From JBNJGT01 sp964473285 (lineage in GTDB: Archaea > Nanobdellota > Nanobdellia > Woesearchaeales > JACJVW01), in NCBI GenBank assembly GCA_964473285.1, contig CAYYOI010000008.1:1-50004 (forward strand): a stretch of 50,004 nt of DNA, read 5' to 3'. Under the pieces are notes generated by a model that was not told the DNA's origin, made no database searches, and worked only from the letters and a program-made list of their open reading frames with translations. Position 1 is the first letter of the stretch. Each line of letters opens with the position of its first letter. Of this stretch, positions 31,762 to 46,700 are shown one piece after another. A program made the translations under genes and the position numbers.

Positions 31762-34700
31762 TTTTTAATTTTCTTTATATCTTCTATCGCTTTTTTTAGG
31801 TTTTTGCTTGATTTAGGTGATAACTTCTTTTTGACAGAATTTGCTGTTTTTTCAGCCTGTGTTTTTGTAATCTTTTTATTATCAACAAGTTTTTTCAGGA
31901 CTTCACCTTGTTTTTTAGCTGAAAGACGTTCAGATAATTGTCCAAATGTATCCTTTAGATGCTTCTCTGATATCTTATCTTTTTTAGTAAGTTTTTTGAG
32001 TTCATCAAAAGTTCCTTTCCTCTGATTTTTACCAAGGATTGATTTTATATCTTTATATGTTTTATCTGATTTAAACTTATCCAGATCATCAATTGCAGTA
32101 TTATTACCTCTGAGTTTCCTTACAGCATCTTTAATTTGTTTTTTATCCTTTCCTTTCAATAGCTGATCTATCTCATCAAGTGTCAATAAGTGTAAGATCC
32201 TTTTATCTTCATCCGAAAGATCTTTAAGATTGATATATTTTGAGATTGCATTATCTTTTATTGCCTGCAATGAAATATAATCTTGTTTTGTTTGCTCAAG
32301 ATCACTTATATTTGTCTTTTTTGTAGAAAGTTTAGGTTCTTCTCTTTTAGGTTTTTGATATTGAGGTTGGCTTTTTTGCTGAGTTGGTTGCTTTTGTTGG
32401 GTTTGTTTTGTTTGTTGTAAAGGTGGTATAAATTGCTTTGGTTGCATAGTTTTATGTTTCTTTATACCTATCTTTCTCATAAAGTCATTCATCATATCAT
32501 TGAATGAGTCATATTCTGTATACTTTCTGTATCCAAAATAACCTCCAACACCAGCAAGTATAAGTATCAATAAAATCACAAGTATGAATGGCCAGATTGA
32601 TTTAGGGTGGTCATCCGGATCCAGAGGATCATATCCTTTATCAAGCTCTTCCTTGTCACTCCATCCATCCCCATCAGTATCTTCATCGTGAGGATCTGTA
32701 CTTCCACCCCATTTGGTATTCTTCACTTCATATTCCTCAAGGTTTGTCAATCCATCCCCATCCGGATCTTCATTAGCATCATTTGGATCGTTTGGATCAA
32801 GCCCGTTATCTATTTCCCATCCGTTAGGCAATCCATCTCCGTCATCATCCTCTTCCCTGTCAGGTATACCATTGTTATTCTTATCATCATCTTCAGAGTC
32901 AACTATGCCATCATTATCATTATCACTATCTTCATCATTAGGTATTCCATCCCCATCCATGTCATCATCATCATTATTTTTTTCTCCGTCATTGTCCAAA
33001 TCATCATCAGGGTCCTTATCTTCTGGGTCTAGTATCCCGTCATTATCATCGTCATCATCATCATCAGTACATAATTCAGTTTCGTTTTGTACATTCAGTG
33101 GGCTTTCAAGAGTATCACATATTCCGTCATTATCATCATCCGGGTCTTCCCAGTTCATAANNNNNNNNNNNNNNNNNNNNNNNNNNNNNNNNNNNNNNNN
33201 NNNNNNNNNNNNNNNNNNNNNNNNNNNNNNNNNNNNNNNNNNNNNNNNNNNNNNNNNNNNAGTATCACATATTCCGTCATTATCATCATCCGGGTCTTCC
33301 CAGTTCATAATTCCGTCTCCATCAATATCAGGATCCTTGAAATTAGGCACTCCGTCATTGTCCAGGTCTCCATCCTTTTTATCCTGTCCTTCCATATTAT
33401 TATCAGCACAGGTTCCTTTCTTGTGTATATCATTTTCCTTATTATAACACCAGTCTTCAAGGATATCCTTATCTTCTGGGTCTAGTATCTCATTACTATT
33501 ATCATCATCATCATCCCCTGAGCAACCATCATTCAATGGACTAACCAAAGTATCACATATTCCGTCATCATCATCATCCGGGTCTTCCCAGTTCATAAGC
33601 CCGTCTCCATCAATATCTTCATCCAGGTGGTTTTGTACTCCATCACAATCAAGGTCAACAAGAATATCACATTCCGTTTGATTATCAGCACAAGTACCGT
33701 TCACACAATTTTCTGATTTACAATCACCATCATCTTCACATACCAATCCCGCATCACAAGGACTGCAATGTTGTCCACCACAATCTACATCAGTCTCATC
33801 CTGATTTAACAGCCCATCATCACATGACGGAGAATCGCCTCCACCACTATTTTTAGGTTTAAGGCTTTCATCTACCAAAATATGCTCACTGTCAAGATCA
33901 TCGCTTGTCTTGCCGGCATTATTTCTGGTATATACACTTACAAAATATTCATTACCATCAACCATATTAAGTCCGGTTATTGTATATTTATCTTTTAATG
34001 TTTGACCTTCTTTTATCAGGCTGTTACCTGATATCTTATGCTCGTAAACCTTATAGTAGTACTCATCAATACCTGATTCATTATCTTCACCAGCCCACTC
34101 AGCATATATCCTATCAGTTCTCCATGTCTTATAAGAACCATCAAGTTCAGGATTTGAAACATCAACATATTTCATCACAGGGCTGCTTGTATCAACAATA
34201 ACCCTTGTAATAAGTTCATCAGTCTCTTCTGTATCATCATACCTATGACACCAGATAAAATACCTGTTTTCCCCTTCATCTGCAGTAAATTCCTCATAGA
34301 ATGAATAATCATTATGGCTTTCCATCCTGTTATCCTTACGTGTAGCTAAACTATCTCCATAATAGCATTTTGCCCTCATATTTGAAGATATATTAAGATA
34401 AATATCTGTTTTAGTGAAATAAGCAGGTGTTTTATCTGTTATTGTGAAACTACTGCTAAGATCAACCTCGAATGCAGCAACCTTTGGTGTTGAGAACCAT
34501 GATGCTTTATCCTCACACCTGATTATATACTGGTATGAACCTTTATTTGTTGGTGTTTGCGCAAGTGTTGTATGTGAATCTGAAAATTCATTATTCTCAA
34601 ATTCATGCTGGATTTTATTATTGTCCTGATAGTAACATACTGTTTCTTCATTAGTTTCAACACTTATCTCTACCTCAGGATTCTCAGTTACTTTTGGAGG

Positions 34701-37700
34701 TGATACAGACAAGCTTGTTATCTCAGGTCTTTCAGAATCAAAAGTGATAGTGAAAGTTTCCTGTGATTCAAAATCATATACATCCCTGCATCTGACATGG
34801 ACAGTGGAAACATCAGAAAGGCTTGGTATCCTGTGTTCAAACCCATCAATTGAGTCCATTTCTATCATATCACTATAATCCCTGTCTTTTGCAAGATCAT
34901 ATCTGCATGATGCTTTTCTGCTTGTATTGACTATGAATTCATATTGTTTACTTTTGCTTACCCCATAACTCGGCTCTACAATTTCTATATTAAGGGGTTT
35001 TGTTACTACTTTGAATGTTATGGAATCAGAGCCTGTATTTCCTGCGTAATCCTCAAGTTCAAAATCAAGAGTTATTTCACCATCATCCATTTTGATTATT
35101 TTAGTGAATTGATTCATATAAAGAGAGTCAAATTTGTCAGACACATCCTTTTCATTTATCAATGCCTCATTCATCCTTACAGGTTCTGATGAAGCAACTT
35201 GCACCTGGACCTGTGATTCCTTGATAACTGCACCATCCTCTGGTATAGTTATTTCAATATCAGGATCAGTCCTGTCAACAATGAATGTCCTTGTTACAGG
35301 ATTGTATTCTATAGGATTATCATGTATATCAGTTGCATTTATTCTGAAATAGTATGTTCCCTCATCAAGTGATGATACAGGCTTGAAATAGAAATAAATA
35401 TTTTGTTCATTTTCAACCATTTCAACAGGAATATCTGATGCATCTCCTTCTTTAACCAGGTTATAATCCTTAAGCTTAATCTGTTCATCAAATCTTACAT
35501 CTATTATAGGTCTTAACTCATTGGTATAATCAACTTCATCTTCTCCCCTGTTTAGTGCAGAGGTTACCTTCAATACATTTGCTGAGTACTGTTGTGAATT
35601 AAGTACCTGCATATCAAGATAGTCAAGACCCACAGTATCCCTGAGTATATTTCCTTTATACAGGCTATAATCCTCATTTACTGAATTTTCAAGCCAGAAT
35701 GAATAATGGTTTAGTCCTTCCTGTATAAGGTCTTGTGTAAAATCAAAATCAATATATCCATCATAATCACAGGATTCTCCCTCACACAATGATTTTGTAC
35801 TATTTATCATGAAGTCAGCTGCAGTTATTACACCTTTTGATTTTATTTCACCGCTGAAATTGGTTTTCTTCTTATTGGTCCAAACACCTGACCAGTCTTC
35901 AGGCTCAATAAGAGTCATATTAGGGGTTCCTTTTATTATGGTAAAATATGAGGCTCCTTTTACATTCCTGTATTTATTATCATAAATATTTGCTTCTACG
36001 TAATACTCACCATTTGTCAGATCTTCATGAGGCTCAAAGGCAAGAGTCCGGTTATCATACTCATAGACAATGCCTGGTACCTGCTCTTCATCCTTCATTA
36101 GTTTTATAGATGATTCCTCAAAATTAAGTCCTACACCTTCATAATCATAAACAATAACTCTTACAAGGTCAAGCTCTGGAATGATGCTTCCAGGCAAAGG
36201 TATAATTCCCTCAATCAAAGGACCAGAAGAGATAAAATCACCAGATACGCTTGCATTCTTTACATTCCCTGCCAGGTCTTCTACTTCTATAGTTATTACA
36301 TTTTCTCCATGGTCAAGGATTATTTCTTCATAATGTATAGCATCCTCAAATTGTTTTTCAGGCCCTTGTTTCTTACCATTAATATATAATTGAACAGTCA
36401 CATTTTCATCAATGGTGGCATTTAATGGGATTAGTTGATCGCTTGTGAGGAACCCTTGAAATGGATAAGTTATAACTGGTTGCATCAATTCATTATCATA
36501 TCTATAAGAGAATGTTTCTTCACCCTGGATTCTTATACCATTTGGATCATAACACTTTGTTTTGAAATTGTATTCCCTTCCATTACGCAAAAGATTAAGC
36601 GAAGAGTCAATTTGTGAAGATTTTATAGAATATTCATAATATTTCCCTTTATTCCTTTCAGCACTGACAGGGTCGGTCCAGTTCCCGTTTTTATAATAAC
36701 TCACATCACATTCTGCCAGTATGAAGGTTTCAAAAGTTATTACAGGATCATTGATATTAGTGTAACCAGAAGGATCATGATTAAATATTTGTATTGGGGC
36801 ATCAAGATCTCCATATATCTCAAGCATATAAGGATCCATGGTATTTCCTGCCTTGTCCTCACAGGTAATTGAATAATCATGATAAATATCATTTTCTATC
36901 TGGATCAATTCACTCGTATCACTTTTTTCATGATTTCCTGACACAAAATTAGGGAAAGGTACCTCATTGTATCTGCAGATTACAGGCTCTGAAGTAGATA
37001 TAGATATACGTGTATTATTATTGAATACTGTAGCAGTTCCTGTCTCAATATCAGCAAAACCATATTCAACAGATATATTACTTATTTCAGGAGGTATTTT
37101 ATCTACAACTATACTTATAGTCTTTGAATTTGAATTTCCTACATAATCTTCACATGTAATTTTCAATTGATTAAGACTATTTTCTTCCAGTTCAGTTGTA
37201 TACCTGAATTCATGATCAGATATCTTTTCCATTTCACTGTCTGTTCTGCACTCCTTTGCAGGCTCGTCAGTTGAGATTATTATTGTAGGATTTGTATCTT
37301 TTATTGTTTGCTTTGGTTCTTCCAAACTTATTTCCGGACCACGCTGATCGCTTATGACAATTACTGAATCATCATTCTTACGACCCATCTTATCTTTTAT
37401 CTCAAGCTCTATCTGGTTTTGTATCTCATTATTGTTCTTTCCTTCAATACCCATGAGAAGCAGGAAAAGATTATCTTCAAGGTTTGCTTTACGTTCAGGA
37501 TTATCAATCGAATATATTGAATCTATATACTTTGAAAAATAGCTTCCTGTAATATTTACCAAGCTTAATCCACTTCTGAATGTTCCCGGAGCAATCTTTA
37601 TAGCAGGATTAACATCTTCAATTGCAATCAAAGGGAAAGAAGTATCAAGAGAAACGGTGGTTTCAATACTTTCCTTGTTTCCAGCCTTATCATAAGCTAT

Positions 37701-40700
37701 TATTCTTATTACATTTGTCTCTTTTGTAAGCTTAACTTCCGTATGGTATCTATCTTGGATTGAATCAAAGTGGTCCACTTCTGATGCAAGACCTCCGTTT
37801 ACCGACACTTCTACTTTTTCTATTCCATTATCATCAGATACATCTCCTTTTATATCCATGAATGACGAGGATACATATTCCTCATGAGAATCAATTGCAA
37901 CTGTAGGGTTTGTCCTGTCTACTATGAATTCAAAACTATTATCAGATGATACAACCGCATCATCTATTGCTTTTCTTGCCTGTACATTCAATTTATGTTG
38001 ACCTTCATCAAGCGAACCAAGATCTCCAGTATATTCGTTCTGGTTTTTTGTATTCACATCCAGGATATCATTATTTATCCTTACAGATTCAATATTTACA
38101 GGTTCCATGAAACTGAATCTGGTTCTCACAGGATCATTATTAGTATAGTAAGATGGCTCGGAGAATTCATCCAAGGTTGGCGCATCATCATTAACTTCAA
38201 ACTCCCACTCTTTCTTGTTCGAGTTACCCGCTTTATCATAACAGGTGAATTCTATAGAGTTATTTGTAAGAAGTTCTGTATCAAGTATAAATTTATCTCC
38301 ATCAAATGAGCCAGTTTTTTGTTCTGTATTAACAACCCATTCTGATCTTGTTTTGTCAATCCCTGTACCTGTATCCTCACAAATGGCAGAGATTGTCATT
38401 TCGTCATTTCCTATGATATCATCCTGTCCAGGCATTACTGATATGATTTCTGGCGCTTCATTATCATACATCACGAATAGATGTTCACTTTCACCTTCAT
38501 TTCCTACACTATCTACTGCAGTAGCATATATCTCATTTAATCCAGGTGTAAGGCTTATTGTTTCAGTTACTTGTGTTCCATGATGTTCGCTGCCATGTAT
38601 AAATATATCACTTTCTTCGTCTGTATAGACAGTTGCTGATACAGTATTCTCATTTGTAACATTTTCAGAGACAGATATTGTGACAACAGGAGGATGCGGA
38701 TCGCAGGAGATATCTATACCTTGAGTATTTTCGTTTCCAGCCATGTCTTTAGCAGTTATATTAAGCACATGAGATTCATAAGGAGTAAGTTCTACATTTG
38801 TCCTGAATTCATTATTTATTTCATCTATGGTGACTTCTTTTGAGTCCGCATAATTAAGCCTGCTCTTTATAGTATCGATGAATTTTTCATTATATGAACC
38901 ACTTATTTCAAGCTCACATTCAGCATAGTTTCCATCACTTTGATCTATATTTATAGTAGGTGAAACAGTATCAACTATGAATTCATGCTTTAAATTTGCC
39001 TCATTACCACCAATTTCTTTCTTTACTGCTTTCACATCCAATACATGTTTTCCATCCTGAACATCACCTTCTGCATAGAATAGTTTATCATTTTCCACTT
39101 CAAACTCAGGTTTTATATCACTTCCATCCAGATCAACGCCTGTAAGTGTGGCAGGATCAATGAACCTGAATGAGTAAATAGGAGTATTATTATTAGTGTA
39201 ATAGCTTGGGCTTATGAATCTGTCAAACATAGGAACACTGGGATCAACTGTAAAAGACCAGCTATATGACTGAGAATTTCCAACAACATCCCTCACAGTA
39301 ACTGTAACAGTATTTTCTCCCTCAACAAGTCTTGGATCTGCAGTTATCTCCCCTTCATCAAAATCATGGTCGACAGTTTCCCCGTTTACTGATAATTGTA
39401 TACTATCTATTTCAGTTCCTGTATCACTTGCCTTTAGTCTTAATGTTGGAATAAATGAACCAATTACAGCATCTTCACCAGGATATATAAATTCTGCTTC
39501 AGGAACAGTATTATCATATATTACATAGATTGAGTGTTCACTACTTAGGCCATACCTGTCAGTTATGTTTGCTGAAATAGTTGTTTCTCCAGCTTCAAGT
39601 AGTAATGTATCTGTTATTTCCTGGGTCACTGTCTGATCTATTATAACTGAATCATCTTGTAGTACAGATAAATGTGCATCTGGTCCTGAAAACCCAGGGA
39701 TTGCCTTTAATGTTATAGTATCAGAATTTGTTACGAATATATTTGATTCAAGCCAGGTATCAAGGTCAGTATCAAGAAGGATAGAAGGCCCTTCTCCATT
39801 CACATATATATTCTTTGTAAAATTTCCGGTATGACCTGCAATATCTGAGATTATTGCTGTAACCTCATTATTTCCTTCTCCTAACCTTACATCTTCACAT
39901 CTGAATCTTTCATTAAAGATTGAGCATTCAGTAATTGGATAACCTCTTGCTCCAATATTGATTGATTCTATTGTTTCTTCAGGATGGGAATTATCATCCC
40001 ATATACCTGTCAGGTTTACTGTTCCTGATGCAAAATATTCATCTCCAGTAATCTCAACATTAGGGCTTTCAGTGTCAACTACAAACTCATTTGAATCCTC
40101 CATAGTTGAACCATGTCCTTCATCAAAATTGTAGTTCTTTGCTTCTACTGATATTTGGTGTCTTTCATCATCCAAAATTTGGACTGATCTCTTGACCTTT
40201 TCATAAACATACCCATCAAGGGTGGCATATTCTATATAGTTTTGATTGTCTTCCCCGTATCTTACCTCTATACCCTCAGAACTGGGCAATTTAACAGAAA
40301 AATCAACACTTGAAGGATCTCCTGTCCCTATTATTGTGAAGTCAGGAGAAGTCCCTTCAGGAATCATCCCTACTGAATGATCTGTTCCAGTTCCACTATA
40401 GATATCTTCTCCATCCAATATAAAAGATTCTAATCTTACACTTGAATCAAATACAACAGTCAATGGAGTATCACTATCAACTATTTCGAAAGAACCAGTT
40501 ATATTGAATTTCCATTCTCCTCTAAAAGATTCCGAATCATTGCAGGCATACCAGTAATGGATGTGATCATTTGTATAAACATCATCAGTTATATCTTCCC
40601 CATCCAGTTCTGCTTTTGTGACAAGGCTGTAATTTCTGAACCTGAAAGCCAATTTTGGTTTTTCTGTATCTATATGTTCACCACTATCAGGATCCCATGA

Positions 40701-43700
40701 TTCTATATAAGGTACATCCATATTAAGATCAAAGAACCAACTTGTTGAATTAAGGGTCCCAGCCTTATTTTTTCCACCAATCTGGATATAATTGTTTGAA
40801 CTGTCTCCTTCGTTACGGTAAACATTCCAGTTTCCATCCATATGGCTTTTACAGGAAGATCCACAAGTCACCTTATATTTGCCAGTACCCACCTCTTCAA
40901 TTGATAGGTCATTTACTGGAATATCTATGCTATTTATTGTGAATGATAATGATTGCAGGTCAATTCCTGAATTAGGATCAGAGATTATAACGCTCACATC
41001 TGGAACTTCAAGGCCAATTACGCTATCAGGAGCAGGTTTCATATCTGAGAAAGAAGGCCCTGTAGAATCAAATAATATTGTTATATTATCTGAAACCAGT
41101 ACATTACCATGATCATCTGTTACCTTTGCATTAATCTCATTATATCCATTCCCAAGAGATATAGTCCTATTAACTATAGGCTCTGATTGTTCATAATCAT
41201 CAATCATTACTCCATCCCTGTAAATCTCTACTTCAAGAGGCGTTTCACTTATCTCAACCTCAAGATCAATTTCACCATCCTCAGCGAAATATATCCCATC
41301 AAATGAAACATCAGGTTCCAACCTGACATACTCAGGAGGTATCGAATCATAGGAATATTTCCATATATTATTCACCTGATTTCCTGCCTTGTCAGTGGCA
41401 TAGACTGTAATATTATTGTCACCTTGCTCAAGGAATATTTCTGTAAGAGGTATGATGAATTCAGTGGTTTGATTCTCAAAAAGACCTTCAGCGATAGCAT
41501 CTTTTTCTGCATATATTTGTCTTCCATCATCACGATCCATTGAATCATAACTCTCCTGGTGAACCACACCCTCTATAGTAGGTATGGAATTCCCTTTTTC
41601 ATCTGAGTTAAAGAATTCTATAACCGGATCTTCTGTATCAATGTGAAAGACAGGAGATAAATAAGGTCCTCCTATACTTCCAAGACCTAATCTTTTTCCA
41701 TATAGGTATAATTCATATTCCCCATTGCATTCTTCTAAAGAATAATTTAAAGAAAGGGTTTTATTCTCTTCATCAACCGGTAGGATATACTCACTTATAC
41801 TACTGATTTCCTCTTCATTAAAGAACAATTTCCCAGAGGTTAAAGGGGTTTCCATAGCTTCATAGAACCATATCTTTATATCTGGTTCGGTGGTATTGAA
41901 ATAATAATTTTCCTGGGCTACCTCTCCATCATACATGAATGTTGGTTCACTAGGCGTTTCGTTATCAACATTAAATATCCACTCTTCAGACACAGACCTT
42001 CCCGCCATGTCTGCAAATTCGAGTCTGATCATATAAGTCTCATCATTTTCTACGTATAGTTCATTTCCCTGCATAGAATATACATTAGTTCCATAGTCAT
42101 TTGTCTCCTCGTTTAATATTGTGAAGAAACCTGAACCATATTCATATGTAGATCCATTAAACCTAAGGCTTAAAGAGGATATATTGATTGCATAATCATC
42201 ACTTATGGTGAATTCAGGCCTGAATACATTCTCATTGTAATTGTTTTCAGGGAAATAAGAGTCAAGTTTAGGGTCTATATTATCAAGGTATACTGAACGT
42301 GCGTTACTATAATTTATATTACCTACATCATCTGTTATCTTAGAATATATAGGAATGCTTGTTGAATCAGTATATTCTGAAAAAAGGCCATCCAAAAATA
42401 CCTCAAACTCATAATTAAGGTTTTCATCAACAACAATATCATATACTGTCCTGCATTGTTGTCCTGCTCCCCCTGCAGAAGTTTCGAGAGAATACACTCC
42501 ATTTTCATCAAGAAGTATCTCTTGTGAAATATCTCCTTGTCCAAGCGTTTCTGAAGTGGTTATACCTGAAGGGGTTGTTAGCTCAATGTTAAAGGCATCA
42601 TAATTTTCATTATGGAATGCTATCTTTTTCATTAGAGGATACTCAAAACCTAGTTCTCCATTACAAAAAGAACTGTTCAGATTTATTGTTTCCAATTGTG
42701 GATCAGGTATCCTGGGAACATCAACAGAATATCCTGAATTCGAATGATTGATTATTATTTCTACCTCTGTATCAAGCTCTTGTGTATGTCCTGAAACAGT
42801 GAAATCTTCCTTTACAGGCGAAGGTATAGGGTCAAGTACAGCTGCAAGGACCTTTCGGTCAACTTCAGCAATAAGTATTTCTGTCACTGAATTACCTGCT
42901 TTATCTATAGCAGTGACACTTACTTCTTTCTCTCCTTCTCCAGATGAAAGATTGATTGTTTTATCAAAAGCAGAGAATCCGTTTTCAATAATATACTCCT
43001 TTCCCAATCGAGTATCTTCATTTATGATTATCCGGTCAATACCATATATACTTTCACTAGGATTATCTGATGCAGATCCGGATACAGTCCTGTTCAGATA
43101 GTCCCGGCTCTTAGGGATTGGATCTAGTTCAAGTGAAGGTTCTGTTATATCTACAATGAAAGGGATATCTGGAAAATAACCAACTGGCCCTGTTACATTA
43201 TCTCCTCCATATTCACCAATTTTTTTGCTTGCCATAACATCAACCAATTTCATACCTTCTGCTAGCTCCCCTTCAATTTCGCAGTCAAAAGCATAGTTAT
43301 AGCCTGGAATTCCATGGCATTCGACATCTGAATTATCTGTTGTAAGATTAATGTGTGTAAGATTTATCACTTCATTCTCATCGAAAACAAGATAAAATCC
43401 AGTTCGGTTATTATTAGTATACCAAGTTCCAAAATCCCTTCCCTCATAATCTTTTCCAGCTAACTCTCCCAAGTATATTTCAGGTGTTTCTGGAACATTA
43501 TCATTTATTTCAAAGTGCCAGTTTTTTGTCACATTGAACCTGACCATGTCTTCAGCATAAGCAGTAATTTTATAGATTCCATTATCCATATCTCTCCTTG
43601 GAGATATTTTTACATCAATCACAGGTCCATCTTCATTCGGTTCAAAATTCATCTCAAAGAATTGATTAGCAGTATCATCACCTGAAAAAGTATAAGTTTC

Positions 43701-46700
43701 CCCTTGTGTATGGTTTATTATAACAATTATGCTATCTGTATTTATTCCCTGGGTTCCAAGCCCGTTTCGATCATCTAGGGTAAAAGAGATATTTTTTCTT
43801 GTATCTCCAGTGATGGATTGGTTCATTGGTTGGATATTTTCTATTTTTGGTGGAGAATTATCATAAAAGAGGTTTATAGTCTCATTCTCCCCTTCATTTT
43901 CAAGGTAATCCTCACTGATCAAGGTGATGTTGTTGAAACCCTCTTCAAGGTTGATCTCAGTATTAAACCAACCCATTGGTGCAAAATTATCAAACAGTTC
44001 AAATTCTTCCTGAGAAGATACATCCGACTCAAGAGGGGTTTCTAAAGTAAGTTCCCTGTATCCGTTCTGGCATGAACCTATATCTTGTATTGGATAATAC
44101 AGCCTGTGTTCTCTTTCATGATCAATAAACTTGATATAATATTCTTCATCCAGAACCTCCGTTTCCATGCAGTTTGCAGAAGTATCCTGTACCTGGATTA
44201 CTGTATCCTCTGAGTTTGCATCTTGATTAATAGAATATGTTTCAAGAACAGGTTCTGAAAAGACAGTCTGAGTTTCATAGGTGCTTTCCCCATTTGAATT
44301 GTTTATTTTATATTTTAGGGTTCCATTTATTTCACCCGTTCCTTCCTTATAATAAATTATTCCTGTAACATTTATGCTTGAATCCCTTATAGATGGATCA
44401 TAACTGTCAAATATCTCAAGAATAGGGCCTTTTGTATCAATCTCAAAATACCTGTTATGGATTATCTCTTGCTCATCGTATTCAACACCAAATGAATCAT
44501 TGAATCTTATTGTAAACATGGTATTGTTGCCTGTTCCACCGTAATCCTGTATCTCTTCAAGACAATTCAGATGAGGGATTTCAAGCTCATATCTGTAAAA
44601 TCTATCATTGGTGTTCTGTTCAAGTGGAATCTCGAAAGCACAATTTCCAGTACGCATTTCCACGCTTAAATCAGAGATATATATAGGCTCTGTAGAACTT
44701 GCTTGTACATCTATATAACTAGACCTGAATTTGTTGATTCCAAATCTTTGAAGAGAGGTATATTTGCTTGGATAATCACTTGCAAAAGTTATCTCTATTT
44801 CAGGACTTGTCTTGTCTTCTATCATCAAAGTTCCTTTATTCTCTTTGTTCAGGTTACAGCAGCTATAATCAAAATCAGGTGCATCTCCCAACCTTAACTC
44901 CATAGGTGACGTATTATATCCATCCCATGCAAAAATAGTTATATTGTAATTTCCTGGGAAAAGGTCATAATTTGTATTTTCATCAAGAGAATCGCCTGAT
45001 GGCAGGTAAGATCCAGGATTAGGTGTCAGATTTCGGTACCAGTATGACCCTTCCTTTGAAAGCTGAAAATAATGTTCCTTTACAGGATAATTATAACAGA
45101 ATGAGTCATTCAGGCATGTAAGTTGTACATATACCGTTCCTATCTGATCTTTTGCCCAGCGTGGATCATTGACAGATAGATTGAAAATGATATCCTTACC
45201 GTAATCAACAGAATTTGAATTATGTATGTTTGACCCTTCTTCATTTAATATTGAATTTATAGTTATTTCTTCAGGACCTATATGATCCCAGAATAAAGTG
45301 TAATAAAAAGGCCCACCTCTGTTTTCTCCTTCCTGTCCGGTTTCACCTGACCAGAATTCAAACTCGTTTTTTCCATAAAACATACTTACAGAAAGTTCAA
45401 AATTTGTAGCACGAAAACCCTCATATTGGGTGGTATCTCCAGAAGCGGGAAAGATTCTTGTTTCCTCATCAATATTGGTGCCATTCTCTTGTATCTTATA
45501 CAAGTATATCTTTTTTGCAACATTATCCCTGAGTTCCCCTTCTAAGGTAATTCCTCCCCCTTCTAAACTCAATTCCTCAGGCCCGAAAAGAGTTCCGTTT
45601 TCAGGATTATCAATTATCATCTCAGGAGGTTCTGTATCAATAGGTATCAGTTGGCAGTCCACTTCTTCATCATTTAAACCATTATCAATAGATGAGAAGC
45701 ATATTGTTATGCTATTGTTTATTCCTTCAGGTAAAATATCTTCTGCATCAATCTTTTTCCTGAATCCGGAAAGTGTTGATCCATATGATGCTGTAGTATT
45801 AGGTACACATTCATTCAGTGTATCACCAGATTGATTAATGCAATATGTTAGGTTTGCACAGCCAAACGGTTTAAAATAGTCATTGGTTGGATTATCAGGA
45901 TCTTGATATATCCTGAAATCATCTCCTCCATCATCACAAACAATTTGTAACCAGTTTTTTCTTGTATAGAATTTGGAGTCATCAATACCCTCACACCCAT
46001 TTATTTCATCATCATCATAACAATATCTTACAGAAGTGCTTGGTGCATTTCCATCTATAACGAATCTTGAACTTGCCTCCCCTGTTGTACAACTTGCTGA
46101 AAGAGGCCATTCAGAACATTCATCAGTAAGATTGGTACAGGTAATGTTTAACTTATGGTAGCCCTCGTATGAAGGGGAATAAAGTTCAGCCATCAAAGTC
46201 TTATATGAATAAGTCCCTCCTTCTTGAGGTTCCATCTCACTTCCTTCAAAAAGATGCATACCGCCATCAAGCGTTTCATAGAAGCAATTAAGTTCCTTCC
46301 CTGGTGTTTTGAAGGATATTTCAAGCTCTCCATGGTTGATATCGTAATCAGAATAAATCTCACCATATGGGATTATATCTTTTATAGCTCTTTCTTCATC
46401 CATGAAAATAAGTTCGTTATATTCCCAGACATTTCCAAAGAAATCCTGGCATTGGATTGCAACAGTCCATGAACCATCAGAAGCTCCCTGCCCTAAAGGC
46501 ATTGTGAAATTCTCTTGAACACCCTCTTCTATGGAAAAATAAGTATAATCATTGAACATTGAGGTTATTGAGCCATTAGGTCCTGTTTGTGATTCAGAAG
46601 CATTTATGCATTGATCATAATTATCTATATCAGTGAATCTTGCCATGCATATACCGCATTGTTGGACAAATTCATCAGGACGCAAAGATACGTTTACCTT

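Noticed and set aside
32607..33485. Long plus-strand open frames (up to 244 codons) opposite the Asp-rich repeats
   Set aside because: They are the complement of GAT/GAC repeats and give Ser/Ile-rich low-complexity products, one of them reading through the N gap.
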